Of a stretch of DNA of 64,000 nt, positions 52,201 to 63,271 are shown piece after piece. The stretch is from Paramecium sonneborni (lineage: Eukaryota; Ciliophora; Oligohymenophorea; Peniculida; Parameciidae): positions 108,788 to 172,787 of the forward strand of contig CAJJDN010000092.1 in the NCBI GenBank assembly GCA_905182985.1, in the 5' to 3' direction. Every line of letters begins with the position of its first letter. Positions within the stretch are counted from its first letter, which is position 1. Under the pieces are notes generated by a model that was not told the origin of the DNA, did no database searches, and saw nothing but the letters and a program-made list of their open reading frames with translations. The translations under genes and the position numbers were made by a program.

Positions 52201-54963
52201 TAAGAGATTTAATTTTTACTGGACTATCAATTGCTTCAAATAATACATCTACTTAATATTTTGTATGGTAATCATTTTTTTTATAATACAAAATGCTAAA
52301 TCATAATATATTTATTTATACTTTTCTTTCTAAAATATAATACTGACTTTAATTATAAAAAATATATTTTCTTCATCATTTGTTATACTTAAATGTCTAA
52401 AGTTTACTAATTACTTATGAATCATATATTATTAATCTTTTTATTTGTTCACCTTAAAATTTAAAATCCTATTCAAAAGAATAATATTATTTTTAATACA
52501 TTCTATAAAAATTTATTACAGAGAAATACCTCCAAAGCTGCGAATCAATAGATGGAATTTCTCTTTCTCATCACAGAGAGTTGATTATATTATCATTCTT
52601 CTATAGAGATTAACAACATTAATTAATTCTCTATAAGCATTCAAAGTTTTGTCTTTTTCTAATGTATATAATTTTAATCTAATGCCAGTAATATTGATTT
52701 ATTCAAATAAATAAGTAGTATACATCCATCTAAACAAATCCTTTAAAATTCCCATTTATTCTATCTCATTTTTTGTCAATTCAAACTGATAGTTTGGAAA
52801 CTAGATAAAATTGTAGTTATCTATCTTCCTATTGCTCATTACTGAATTATAGCGTAAATAGGGTAAGCATTGAGATGTTTATAATTGATATTCATTAATG
52901 AAAACTTCAATGATTTGAGCCCAATTTTTAGTACTTTCAATTTATAAATTCTAAAGTTAAGCCCTGTACACAATTTAATTATTAGTTATATCTTAAAATC
53001 CAATAAGAATGTTATCTGATGATGTCATTTATAAGCCACATTACCATTAAATAGTTCTACTATGATAACACAAAGAGAATTAAAATTTTGGAATGTAAGC
53101 ATTAGATTATTCCATAAAAAAGGTTGTTGCAGTCCTTAATGTTAAAATGTTCCTTCTTTATGGTCGTTTAGGATTAAGTTATATAGGTTATTATGTATTT
53201 TATTGTAATTGCTATTAGATTTATTATGGTAAAGAAATTATAATCTATGATTTAGGTGGTTGTATCTCTACTTAACTAGATTTTTAAATAGCTAAACTAA
53301 TTTATGAAACTGCATCAGGTGAACTTACAACCATTCCACTTCTTCTTCTTTCTGAAGTCTATTGATCAGCTTCTTTTTATATAGGTATTTATTATATAAG
53401 AGGAATTGAAAATTATTATGGCTAAGTTTAAAGTTCTTTGTGTTCTTTTTTAATTGAAATAGTTTTTTATCTTTTGATAGATTTGGCTAGATCTGCATTT
53501 TTTGGAGTTGATGAAGCACTAAGTTAAGCTATATCTAAAATTTGTTAAAATCTAGAACTAATTAAATTCTTCAATTTATAAGGATTACTAAGATTATTTA
53601 ATTTATCTATTTTTCCTTAAGATGATTAAGAATGACAAATACTATGATCCTTACCAGACACTTTATGATCTGATTCAGTTGCTGGTTTAACAGGTGAAGG
53701 TAATTCAAGAATGGAATCTTGATGATCATGTTCAAAGTCTTAGAATGTAAGTATAGGTAATTCCTCTTAAGCAGAAGGTTAAGTTTTATATCTCTCTATT
53801 ATATTATAATATATATAAATACAAGTGCAAGTAGATAAGGTAACTGGTTTTTATATTTTAAAACAACCTTTTCTTACTATTTTATTAATGTGATAATTTT
53901 CTATTTAAATTTAGAATATTGGATCTTCTTCAATATGATTATATTAAGAATTAAGAAGTTTAGAGGCAGAAGTCTTAATTATTCTTTTACTTGTAGCTGA
54001 TGTTTAAGTTTATTCTGTCTTAAGTATTTTGCCTAAATCTAAAAATCGATTTTTAGATTTTGTAGAATCTTTGGGAAATTCTTCAGGCATCAAATTATTA
54101 ATTTAGAGTATAGGTTTTTTCTGTTTATTCTTTGATTAAACATCTTCATATAATTAAGAATTGGAGTTGAAGGAAAGTTTAGATTTTTATAATTCTTTGA
54201 GTGTTGTAATGATATCACTCTAATACTTATAATCATTAAAATAGAATTGAGATTACTATAATAATTGAACTAGAATAATAGCATTAGTTTCATTATTACT
54301 AATTCTAATAATTTTATTCCAATAAGATGAGAATAATTCAATATCCATTTTGAATAAAAAATGATGATAATTAGCACCATTTTTTAGAGATTTTTCAATT
54401 AACTTAGAAATTTATTCAAAGACTTTTTCAACATTACCAATTTACTTACTAATTTTGACATAGCCAATATAACCGATTATAATTCTAATGAGAAAATGCA
54501 ATTGATTGGTCTTCCATATTAACATATTAACTAATTTCCGAAATTCTGATTTGAGATTCTAATCATTTCTTTGTAATTTTTGCTTAATAATAAGGTATTG
54601 ATTTAGCATAGTACAAGTTTGAAATTCGATTAAACCTTCATAAAAAATATGATATTGAATAAGAAAGTCTTCATATGCCTATTAAATGTATTTGTGAATA
54701 GGTTTGTCAAAAGTCATTTGAGATGCTACAAAATAGGCTAATAGTTTATGTTTCAATTTATCCCAATCTTTGCAGCCTTCATTTTTTTTGATTTTGTAAA
54801 TTTCACTAGCACTATCACTATTCACTAACTACATATGTAATCATGTTGGCAATACTTAATCAATTAGAGTTTAATTTATGAATCTGATTCCTAAATACTC
54901 TTAAACAACGGTGTTATTAATTTGAAATAGAGATTATAGTTTTTAAATGTCTTTAATGGACAT
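49256..54963 (-). CDS. very large orphan protein, about 1880 aa
   Basis: Nearly continuous frame of 5.7 kb needing only two introns (27 nt near the 5' end and 38 nt near 52260-52300); the spliced length is a multiple of three. N-terminal half: helical, then a Ser/Gln-rich linker. Middle: NWAQIIEVFINEYQLQTSQ, TLCDEKEKFHLLIRSFGGIS, CGMKLGFLIDLQTKVKPF. C-terminal part: RIVKVYVPKTTRQMVGLL, YYLYDFFSLTKLVTDFTEYH. No catalytic or repeat signature and no transmembrane helix was recognised. It resembles a large soluble scaffold. The stop TGA overlaps the next gene's ATG. The gene diverges from an alveolin-like gene across only 36 bp. Confidence 0.8.
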
Positions 54964-54999
54964 TGAATTAACTTTCAATAAAATTTTATTTTGTTTTAA

Positions 55000-55455
55000 A
55001 TGAGTTACCTCTATTCACCATACAGATCTTATGTAAGACCACAATAGTATTCTCCTACACGTTCATATGTTTCCCCTTACTACACATCAACTCCACCAAG
55101 AGGTATAGTTATTTGCTAAATAAATTAGGAAATTCCTGGGTAGAAAGAATCCCTGTTGAGTAACGATATACAGAATATGTTCCAGAACAAAGAATTGAAT
55201 ACAAACCAGTAGAAAGAAGATATACAGATTATGTGGAAAGTAAATTGATGTTGACATAAATAAGTCGAACATTATAGAGACTATGTACCAGTTCCAAGAC
55301 TTGAAAGAAGAGTTGAATATGTTCCGGTTGAGAGATATGATGAAGCAGTTGATTATGTTCCTGTTGAAAGATCTAGTGTTGTGCGTTAACCATTATCAAA
55401 TTCATTAGCTTATAGCAGATATTCCAGATATCCATCCAGATATTATTATTATTGA
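55000..55455 (+). CDS. alveolin-like membrane-skeleton protein
   Basis: A 134-residue protein with introns 55103-55128 and 55240-55264. The core is a set of short Val-Pro/Val-Glu repeats: WVERIPVEQRYTEYVPEQ, KPVERRYTDYVE, RDYVPVPRLERRVEYVPVE, AVDYVPVERS. Such charged EYVPVERR-type repeats define alveolins, the filament proteins under the cortical alveolar sacs of ciliates, dinoflagellates and apicomplexans. The flanks are Ser/Tyr/Pro/Arg-rich (SYLYSPYRSYVRP; the end YSRYSRYPSRYYYY). It is small for the family. Shared use of the 36-bp upstream gap with the large orphan gene is likely. Confidence 0.85.
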
Positions 55456-55797
55456 TTATTATTATCCAATTAATCACAAATTCATATACAAGTCAAGTAA
55501 ACAATAAGCAAATTATTTTATTCAATTCTTATCAACTTTTATGGAAACCTTTTAAAAATAATATGAAATATCATCTTATTTGTTTTTATTGGAATCCTTC
55601 AGTTTTTTATATAAAAATATAAATCATTTCATGTTCTTTGCTTATCATAATTATTGTAATGACAAAACTACTCAAAATTTTATAATATAAAAATATTGAT
55701 TATGTCTTCTAAACTAAGCTTTTTATAAATCCTAACTAACTATTTTGCTAAGATTGAAATTGCATAAAACTAATGATAACCTAAAATATAATAATAA
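55456..55797. other. intergenic, no gene seen
   Basis: About 340 bp of AT-rich sequence between two plus-strand genes with no recognisable frame or RNA. Confidence 0.5.
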
Positions 55798-56620
55798 ATG
55801 AAAAAAAATAATTAAACTACAATTTCAGATATTCACTTTGAAAAACTCTAACGACCAGATTTATTGTATAAAAGAAATCAATAAAATACACAATAATGCA
55901 TGTAATTATTATAGAAAGACTCAACCATACTGCTTGAATAAGAAAATGAGAAACTAGGTCAATTGTTAAGAAGGACATGAATTCTTTAGAACTAATGATT
56001 ATGAGTTTCTGCTAGAATGTTGCCAAGTATTTAATAACATATAATCTGATAACTAATGAAATTCGAATAGTTCTAAAAAAATTAAGTAATATTCTCAAAG
56101 AATTAATTACTAAGTATGATTTCAGAGTGAATCTAATATCATCTGAAGTTAACAGAATTACTAAAAAAATTTCTCAATTGTATCCATTTCCAATATTGTT
56201 TAAAAAAATAAAATAAGATCAAACTCATTCAATTAATTCTATAAACTATTCTTAATCAAATAATTCAGAAGAATAAAATGATTCTTAAATTAATAATTCT
56301 CATAGTGTTGTTAATGTTTCTTAAACTGAATAAACTACAAGTAGACTCATTTAAGAATGAGCCAAAGAAACAATTAGATATCTATCCATATATAAAATGA
56401 ATAAATTTTAACATTAATTATTAATAGCCCTATTTATTACATCATAAATCGATAAAATTCTTTTTAATAAAATCATTAGAAATTGAAAGAAGAGAATGCT
56501 CTTAAAAAATCATAGGAATAAATAAATTTAAGAATACCTTTAAAAAATGAATTACTAAATAAATTTTCGAATATAAAAGAAGAATATGGAGATATTGCAG
56601 CTAAAAATAGAATGAGATGA
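55798..56620 (+). CDS. hypothetical protein, 251 aa
   Basis: Intron 55958-55989 (32 nt) is clear. A second, 35-nt intron just after HSH-Ser codons near 56300-56340 joins two frames that otherwise read as two genes overlapping by ATGA at 56357-56360; with it the total is a multiple of three, so a single gene is preferred. Product: a helical N terminus (DIHFEKLQRPDLLYKRNQ), a core ITNEIRIVLKKLSNILKEL, a Ser/Asn/Gln linker and a charged end (LLNKFSNIKEEYGDIAAK). No family recognised. Confidence 0.55.
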
Positions 56621-56692
56621 ACTCTATCATAAACTACGAATATAAAAAATCTTTATTAATAAACAAATGAGATATAAATTTATTTAAATTAT

Positions 56693-56698
56693 AAAAAA
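56693..56698 (-). terminator. RNA polymerase III T-run terminator
   Basis: Six A residues on the plus strand, i.e. TTTTTT on the minus strand, lie two bases past the 3' end of the tRNA gene: the expected Pol III stop. Confidence 0.8.
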
Positions 56699-56699
56699 T

Positions 56700-56772
56700 G
56701 GTCTCGGAGGGGATCGAACCCTCGACCGTCAGCTTATTAGACTGACGCTCTAACCAACTGAGCTACGAGACC
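56700..56772 (-). tRNA. tRNA-Ile, anticodon AAT
   Basis: A 73-nt cloverleaf on the minus strand: 7-bp acceptor stem GGTCTCG/CGAGACC, D-arm GCTCAGTTGGTTAGAGC, anticodon stem TCAGT/GCTGA around loop CTAATAA (anticodon AAT, read as IAU for Ile), a 5-nt variable loop, and T-arm GAGGG TTCGATC CCCTC. No intron, and no encoded CCA, as expected for a eukaryotic nuclear gene. Internal A and B boxes are intact and a T-run follows. Confidence 0.97.
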
Positions 56773-57185
56773 TGTATTGATATTTTAATATCAATTTTTA
56801 ATAAATATATGTAGGCGAGAATAAAATCATTTTTTAATGATGGAAATACAAAATTTATTGAGTATAAAGAGAAAAAAAAAATCGTTCAACTATTATAAAA
56901 TAAACTTTATAAGAAATTGGATAGAACCCCTTAATTTTTTATTACATTAAACCCACTTCTAATCAGAAATCTTTCAATCATATAAGACGTTACTAAATCA
57001 TCTATATTTTAAAACAATTTCTCAATGGTTTTACTTAATTTTCTGTAAAACAAAAAAGGCATTTATTTGTTAATTTTAAGACTGTTATCTTTTGTCTTCG
57101 ATATTTTTTATAAGAAAAAAAAAAATTATCTTGTTATAGATTTTAAAGCAAATAAAATGCACAAGAAATAATAATATTATCTCAA
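56773..57185. other. intergenic, no gene seen
   Basis: About 410 bp upstream of the tRNA on its strand, AT-rich, with several homopolymer runs. No frame recognised. Confidence 0.5.
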
Positions 57186-57640
57186 ATGAAATATCTTGCA
57201 ATAATGAAATTATATAGTGTGATAAATGATGATAAAGAAGTAGTAATAATTTTGAAGCTCTGTTTATGATAAATTAAATTACAATAATTAAATAGGAAGT
57301 GTAGAAATCATAAAATATGTTTACAAATTTAAAGTAATTCCTGTAGTTTCTTATTGACTTGATGAAGTCATTGTGCTTAGAGATAACTTGAAAAATAATG
57401 ATCTACAAAGAAAATAAATTAAAATAAAATCAATTAATGAAACTTAATTTTAGTTGAATAAAAAAGTGGTATAATTGAGATATAAGACAAAAAGTAATTA
57501 GATGAAGAAATTAGTTCAATATAAAAATAGAATGATTGCAATGAATTTAAGAAAAATCTTATAATTAGAAATATTTTAGAAAGTGAAACAAATTCTTTCA
57601 TAAACTATACTTAAATGATTTAAATGATTTAATTTAGTTA
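57186..57640 (+). pseudogene. possible relic of a longin/Ykt6-like SNARE gene
   Basis: ATG 57186 opens IMKLYSVINDDKEVVII, which resembles the start of the Ykt6 longin domain, where a Val-Tyr-Asp segment follows; here VYDKLNYNNQIGSVEIIK comes next but in another frame, seven bases off, with no GT..AG intron to join them, and a TGA lies further on. The C-terminal SNARE motif cannot be made out. Either a decayed copy or a gene I failed to splice. Confidence 0.25.
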
Positions 57641-57652
57641 ATTTAATTATTA

Positions 57653-58935
57653 ATGTTTGCCACAGTGGATCCTCTAACAGGAGGTTTAATATGGGAAGTA
57701 GAAGGATAAAAATAGAAAGAGTAAAAGGAGTAGAATAAGGTGAAGTATGTTGAGATAAAGGATATCAATATAAACTTTAATCCAAGACCTAGTAGGTAAA
57801 TTATGATAAAATTTTGAAAGATTGTCTTTAGAGGAGAAATTGAAATTAATAGAGCCAATAGCAGAAGAATTGATAGAGAAAGAGGGATTAATAAGAGTTT
57901 TGAAAACAAAATAATTTCCTATATGTTATGATGGATTCGAGCCAAGTGGAAGAATGCATATAGCTTAAGGATTACTTAGAGCTTTGAATGTGAATAGATT
58001 AGTAGATGCAGGATGTATATTTATATTTTGGGTGGCTGACTGGTTTGCATTACTTAACAATAAGATGGGAGGAGATTTAAATAAAATAAGAAATGTAGGG
58101 CGATATTTTATAGAAGTATGGAAGGCTGCAGGAATGAAAATGCATAATGTGTAATATACAATATTTATAACTAAGTAAATTCCTTTGGGCATCTGATGAA
58201 ATAAATAAGAGACCAAATGATTATTGGTTAGGAGTATTGGATTTGGCTAGAAAGTTTAATGTAACAAGAATTAAAAAATGTGGATAAATTATGGGTAGAA
58301 ATGATGATGAATAAGATGATAAGACTGCAGTTGCTTAATTGTTCTATCCATGTATGTAATGCAATGACATCTTCTTTTTAGAAGCAGATATTTGTTAATT
58401 AGGTATGGATTAAAGGTAATATTATTATTCTATTAAATATTTTAGAAAAGTTAATATGTTAGCAAGAGAATATTCTGATAAATCAACAGATCTTTATAAG
58501 CCAATTATAATGTCTCATCATATGATGATGGGTTTATTAGAAGGATAAACTAAAATGTCTAAATCTGATGTTAATTCAGCTATTTTTATGGAAGATTCAG
58601 CAGAATCTGTTAGAGATAAAATTAAGAAAGCTTACTGTCCACCTTAAATTATTCAGGATAATCCTGTATTGGATTATACAAGGGAAATCATTTTTGGATG
58701 GAGGAATAAACTTAAGATTTTAAGAAAACCTGAAAATGGTGGAGATAAAGAATATGCATCATATGCAGATCTAGAAGCAGACTTTGTATCAGGAGCCCTT
58801 CATCCAGGGGATTTGAAACCTGCAGTAATTTAAGTTCTTAATGAATTAATTTAACCTGTAAGAGATCATTTTGCTAAAGACCCAGAAGCAAGAGCTTTAT
58901 TATAAGAAATTAGATCATATTAAATTACAAAATGA
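57653..58935 (+). CDS. tyrosyl-tRNA synthetase, eukaryotic type
   Basis: Charges tRNA-Tyr with tyrosine. 400 residues, introns 57796-57820, 58151-58175 and 58416-58445. The class I motifs are clear: CYDGFEPSGRMHIAQGLL (HIGH region), WVADWFALLNNKMGGDL, FLWASDEI, QIMGRNDDEQDDKTAVAQ and the TKMSKSD loop, then CPPQIIQDNPVLDY and the C-terminal ALHPGDLKPAV block. Archaeal/eukaryotic cytosolic type without the EMAP-like extension of animals. An N-terminal extension of about 45 residues (TVDPLTGGLIWEVEG, Lys/Glu-rich) precedes the usual LSLEEKLKLI start. Confidence 0.95.
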
Positions 58936-58973
58936 ATATCAAGTATTAAACATAAAGGCAATATGCACAATCA

Positions 58974-59843
58974 TCATTTTTTAGCCATCATCATTACACT
59001 CTTATAAGTACTCTAACTACTACATCCTTTTGTTTTAAATTATCCATCAAATGCTAAAATGTCCATTTATTCTTTCTACTCTAAATCTTTTTTTGTGTTT
59101 TGATACTTTTATAGCAACCTACAGGTATAAGTTTACATTCTATAAAATACCTTTCTAAATCTATGCTTCTATTCTTCCTTAATTCATCTTATCCTGCTTT
59201 TATTCTTTATTACAATGCACTCAACTCATTTAAATGTCTCTATTCTAATAGTTGTAATTATGATTTAATTTTCTAACTCCTAGATATAGTATATATCTTA
59301 TGCTCTTCCTCTTCTAGCTGAGCACGCTTGTTTTATATGGCATGTGCCTCAACATAACTAATCTTTAATTAAATTTTACTTTTTTTGTTTTGCTAAGTGC
59401 TCCTGTATTTTCTTTAGATTCAACACTTCTGAAGATTCCTTTGGTTTTTGAGGAGTAGTTCTCTCTAGTTCCTCTTATAATTGCTTCTATTCATTCTACT
59501 ATCGATTTTACAATTCCTATTCTACTTACTTCGCCTCTTCATTAAAATTTAACATCTTGTTATCCCAAAATTAATTGAATTAATTATATTCCTCCATATA
59601 TGCCTTTTCAGCCTAATCCTTCTAGTTTTACCAATTTATTATTAATTCTTTCTTTTTTTTTGTTATAAGTTGATTCCTTAACTCAATTATTCTTTTCCTT
59701 GCATCTTCAGCCTCCATATATTTCCCTTACTTTTCACATGCATTTTAATGTTAAGTTAATGTATTTATATAATCATCCACATCTTATGCTGTCTGAAGAT
59801 TTGGTTCATTCTTCAAAGGGTCTAAAAAAGCAACGTTAGCCAT
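58974..59843 (-). CDS. coiled-coil protein, 271 aa
   Basis: Starts MANVAFLDPLKNEPNLQT and is almost wholly alpha-helical and charged (KYMEAEDARKRIIELRNQL, QLEEEEHKIYTI, QLLEQRHLNELSALQQR). Introns of 22 and 32 nt give a spliced length divisible by three. A short conserved-looking N terminus followed by continuous coiled coil is common in ciliary and basal-body proteins, but the family was not identified. Converges on tyrosyl-tRNA synthetase with 38 bp between stops. Confidence 0.7.
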
Positions 59844-60115
59844 TTTTAATATAATTTTATTTATATTTCAATCTAGCTTTTTTATTATTTAAATACAATT
59901 CCTAATTTTTATTAATTATTCTTAAGCTATCTTCATATAAAAATAGTTTGTTTATATGAGATTTATAATTTTACTATTCAAGTAATTATCAATTAATTAT
60001 TTTACAGATTATAATTATTATTAATACATTTTATTGTGTTTATAACGTTAATATTTTATGAATTCTTTAATCTAATAACATCGATCAGCTTCAAGTAGAC
60101 ACCATAGTTTGATAA

Positions 60116-60999
60116 ATGTCACAAAATGTCACAGAATCTCAACAATTGAGAATGCAATCTCCCCTTACTAATACCACACATTACTTAACCAAGATATTAG
60201 AATTTTTAAATTTTACAATTTTTAGGTAAGGGAAGATATAGTAATGTTCATTTGGCTCTAGATGAATCTACAAATTATCATGTAGCCTTAAAAATCATAA
60301 AGTAGACTTAAATTTAGAAATGTCATAATCCATAGACCAAGAAATAAAAATATAATATTTACTTAATCATCCAGGCATAGTCAAATTATGTACTTTTCTT
60401 TAAAATAGAAATGTAATTTAATTAAAATTTAGCTGATGAAATAGTTTTAGTATTGGAATATTTTCCAAATGGTTAAATACATAAAATCCTGAAAGGTATA
60501 CCAGAATATAGTTTCCCAGAAAAATTGGCATCTTCATATATTCTATAGATTATATGTGCTTTGATCTATTCACACAGAAATGGTATAATTCTTAGAGACT
60601 TAAAGCCAGAGAATATATTTTTATGTTATGTATCTATTTTAATATTTGTTTTAGAATCAAATAAAAATAGCTGATTTTACATATTCAGTTTCTTCTGCTA
60701 AGGATCAGAGACAAACTTAATGTGGATCTTTGGCATATTTATCTCCAGAGATAGTTCGAGGAGAGAACTATGATAAAAGTACTGATATGTGGTCTCTTGG
60801 AGTGTTAGCTTATGAATTGTGTTGTGGCGAAACTCCATGGGAAGATCTCAGATAAGATGAAATACAATAAATGATATAAGATGGAATCATAAAAATGCCT
60901 GATTCTTTCTCTTGTGAATTAAAAGATTTCATTAGTAAATTAGTTACATATGATTCAAAAAGTAGAATGGCAGCAAAGAAAGCCATTAGTCATCCTTGA
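60116..60999 (+). pseudogene. Aurora-like kinase, decayed or pseudokinase
   Basis: Kinase-domain sequence with Aurora-like features: GKGRYSNVHLALDEST loop, VALKIIK, IDQEIKIQYLLNHPGIVKL, ILRDLKPENIFL, IADFTYSVSSAKDQRQ, CGSLAYLSPEIVRGENYD, STDMWSLGVLAYELCCGETPW. The catalytic His of HRD is Leu, the Gly of DFG is Thr, and the conserved Trp after the final His-Pro is a TGA. Three frame lesions occur, each at an expected intron: before the glycine loop near 60198-60224 (no GT), near 60300-60318, and near 60413-60434 (one base short). The intron near 60631-60655 is normal. The frame continues with coding character past the TGA to 61125. Most likely a pseudogene. Confidence 0.75.
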
Positions 61000-61150
61000 G
61001 TTCAATAATAAGAAGAATAATTAACATTATAGATATTAATAAATTTATAATTCGAATGGATAATCGAATAATTAATCTAATAGAAATAATAGCTGAATCA
61101 GGAAATAGAGGCAAAGAATTAATGATAGACTCATTTATACTTGGAGTAGC

Positions 61151-61967
61151 ATGGGGTAGAAAGTAAATATGCTAAAAAATATTAGAATAATCAATACAGA
61201 TAGCCAGGCTAAGATGGCTTCAAATTACTTATATGATTTTAATTAAAAATTAGAGTATTCAGGGTAATCTCCATTCAAAAAATCGGATCTCTTTAATAAA
61301 TTTCTTAATGAAGAAGTAAGATGATAGCTTATATCTTTAGAATTATAATGTATTTTCAGAGATCAAAGAAATTCTAGAAAAGAAATTATATCAAGAAGAT
61401 TTAAAAAATTAAACAAATCAAATTGTTACCTATGAAAAAAAAAAAATTTGTTATTAGTAAGTTTGTAGTATTTGTGATTTCTACATCAATGATTAAGATG
61501 AAGAAAGATGTTAAATTTAACAATGCAAACATTTATTTCACAATTTATGTCTCTATTTATATTTGGATAAAGAAGGTAATAATACTTGTCCTGGTTGTTA
61601 AAATGAACTAAATATCAATCTTAAAGAATCAATTTTTGATAAGATTTCCATATCTTGTAAATCATGTTGTCCTAATCCATAATGCAATTAAGAATTTATA
61701 TATAATGGATAGCAATATTACTAATGTTTATAATGTAATTTTAAATTTTGTTTGAATTGTAAATAGATTGAACATGATGATAATTGTAAATTTGAAATTG
61801 ACTTCTTTCCTATGAGTTTAGGATAGAGATTTAAAATATGTTATTACTGTCCTAAAATAACTATCTTTAATTTTACAGATTTTCATTAATGCAAACCAGA
61901 AAATTAACAATAAAATTAAATTTCTAAAGTAACATTTTAAAAAAAAATTATCAAAAAATAAAAATGA
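61151..61967 (+). CDS. RING-IBR zinc-finger protein, probable E3 ubiquitin ligase
   Basis: A 263-residue protein with one 25-nt intron near 61316-61340. After a helical N terminus (EIKEILEKKLYQEDLKN) come a RING finger (CSICDFYINDQDEERC, CKHLFHNLC, CPGC) and an IBR-type finger (CKSCCPNPQCNQEF, CLQCNFKFCLNC), then a third Cys pair (CYYC). The order RING then IBR is that of RBR ubiquitin ligases; a full second RING is not visible. Upstream in-frame ATGs at 61151 and 61169 are both possible starts. The region just before is the tail of the decayed kinase. Confidence 0.8.
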
Positions 61968-61975
61968 AATAAATT

Positions 61976-62825
61976 TCACATGCTTGCTGTTAAAAAATTT
62001 CTATTATTATAGGATAAAAATATATACAACTATTAATTTGCTAATGCACATGATTTCCTTTTATTTTTTATATATTAATGTTATGTTAGTGTTCCCTTTT
62101 TTTAAAAATAGTTTGGTTTAATCAATTACTAACTTAATCTCTTTTAATTAACAGCTGCAATGAGAGAAATATCGACAGATGTTTCAGTATGTAATTTTTT
62201 AGGAGAACTATTCGTTTTTAATTTGATTATCTTTTAATTATGGTTTTCTATTGTTGAATATTTACTCTAACTAATTTTTGTAGATTCTTGTGTTAGATGA
62301 TCATTCATTTTCCATTTTTCTAAATGAGGAACAAATTTTTCATTCAGATTTTTGTGTTATTAATTTTCATAAGTTAATTATTTAACTTTTTAATACAATT
62401 CTTCATTTTCTCTTTTTAATTTCTGAATATAAATATATATATTACAATAATTGTTAATTTGGTATTGCTAAACAGTTCATTTTTTTCTTTTTCCATTTCT
62501 TCTAGTCTAGATATTAAATCTTCTTAATTCTACTGCATTAGATACTCATCCTTTAATAGAAAGTAATTAAAATACCCTAATCTGATTCCTTACTTCAAAT
62601 TCAAATTTTTGAAGTTGTTTTTCAAGAGCTTGATAATCTTAGAATGATTTTTAATGTTAAAATTGAGTTACTATTTCAATTATTATTCTTAATTGTTCAA
62701 TTAAACTACTTGATTTATAGTATCTATTTCTTGTCTAGAGGTCATCATCACTAACAATCTCACAAGTTTTATTGGATTATTACTAAATTAAATATTGCAG
62801 TAACGAGCTCTTAAATTGTCGTCAT
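61976..62825 (-). CDS. coiled-coil protein, about 252 aa
   Basis: Introns of 25, 43 and 23 nt give a consistent model. The protein is helical throughout: SSSLIEQLRIIIEIVTQFQ, DYQALEKQLQKFEFE, LISRLEEMEKEKNELF, KLKRENEELYQKVKQL; the tail is basic with a SVDISLIAAVNQKRLSQQ motif. A start at 62854 is possible through a 20-nt first intron. Stops of this gene and the RING-IBR gene are only 8 bp apart (convergent). No family recognised. Confidence 0.65.
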
Positions 62826-63271
62826 CTTATTAATTTAAATATAACTATATTCATTTTATAATAAAAAATATTTGTATAATAATGCCTTTTTTAATTCGAT
62901 GATATTTAACTGAAGCTTGTAATAAAATAAAAATTTCTGACAATATTTAAATCATTGTCAAAGATCGATTAATTTGAATAAATTAATGAAATTTTTATAT
63001 TTAAGGTAACTAAAAATACCTAAAAATAGTTTTTGTTTAATGTTGAGCAAGATTAAAATTGTTAACCAAATTTCAATATAGGAACTCTTTAATAATTTTT
63101 TTGGAAAATAATGTATTCGTAAGTTCTGATAAAGTTTTTTTTTTTGTAAGTAGTAGGAAACGAGTTTGCGTAAAAAGGGAAATAAGGTGTTTTATTTTGA
63201 ATTGAGTATTTTAAATAGGAATTGAAAGAAAAATTGTCTGAAATAATTAAAATTTATAGTAAAGTATTTTA
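62826..63271. other. intergenic, no gene seen
   Basis: Divergent gap of about 450 bp between the coiled-coil gene and the membrane-protein gene; contains a T11 tract near 63136. No frame or RNA recognised. Confidence 0.5.

Noticed and set aside
60997..60999. TGA decoded as Trp in this organism
   Set aside because: TGA ends every firmly identified gene here (kinases, PP2Cs, dynein, TyrRS) and TGG is used for conserved Trp elsewhere; local mutation is simpler.
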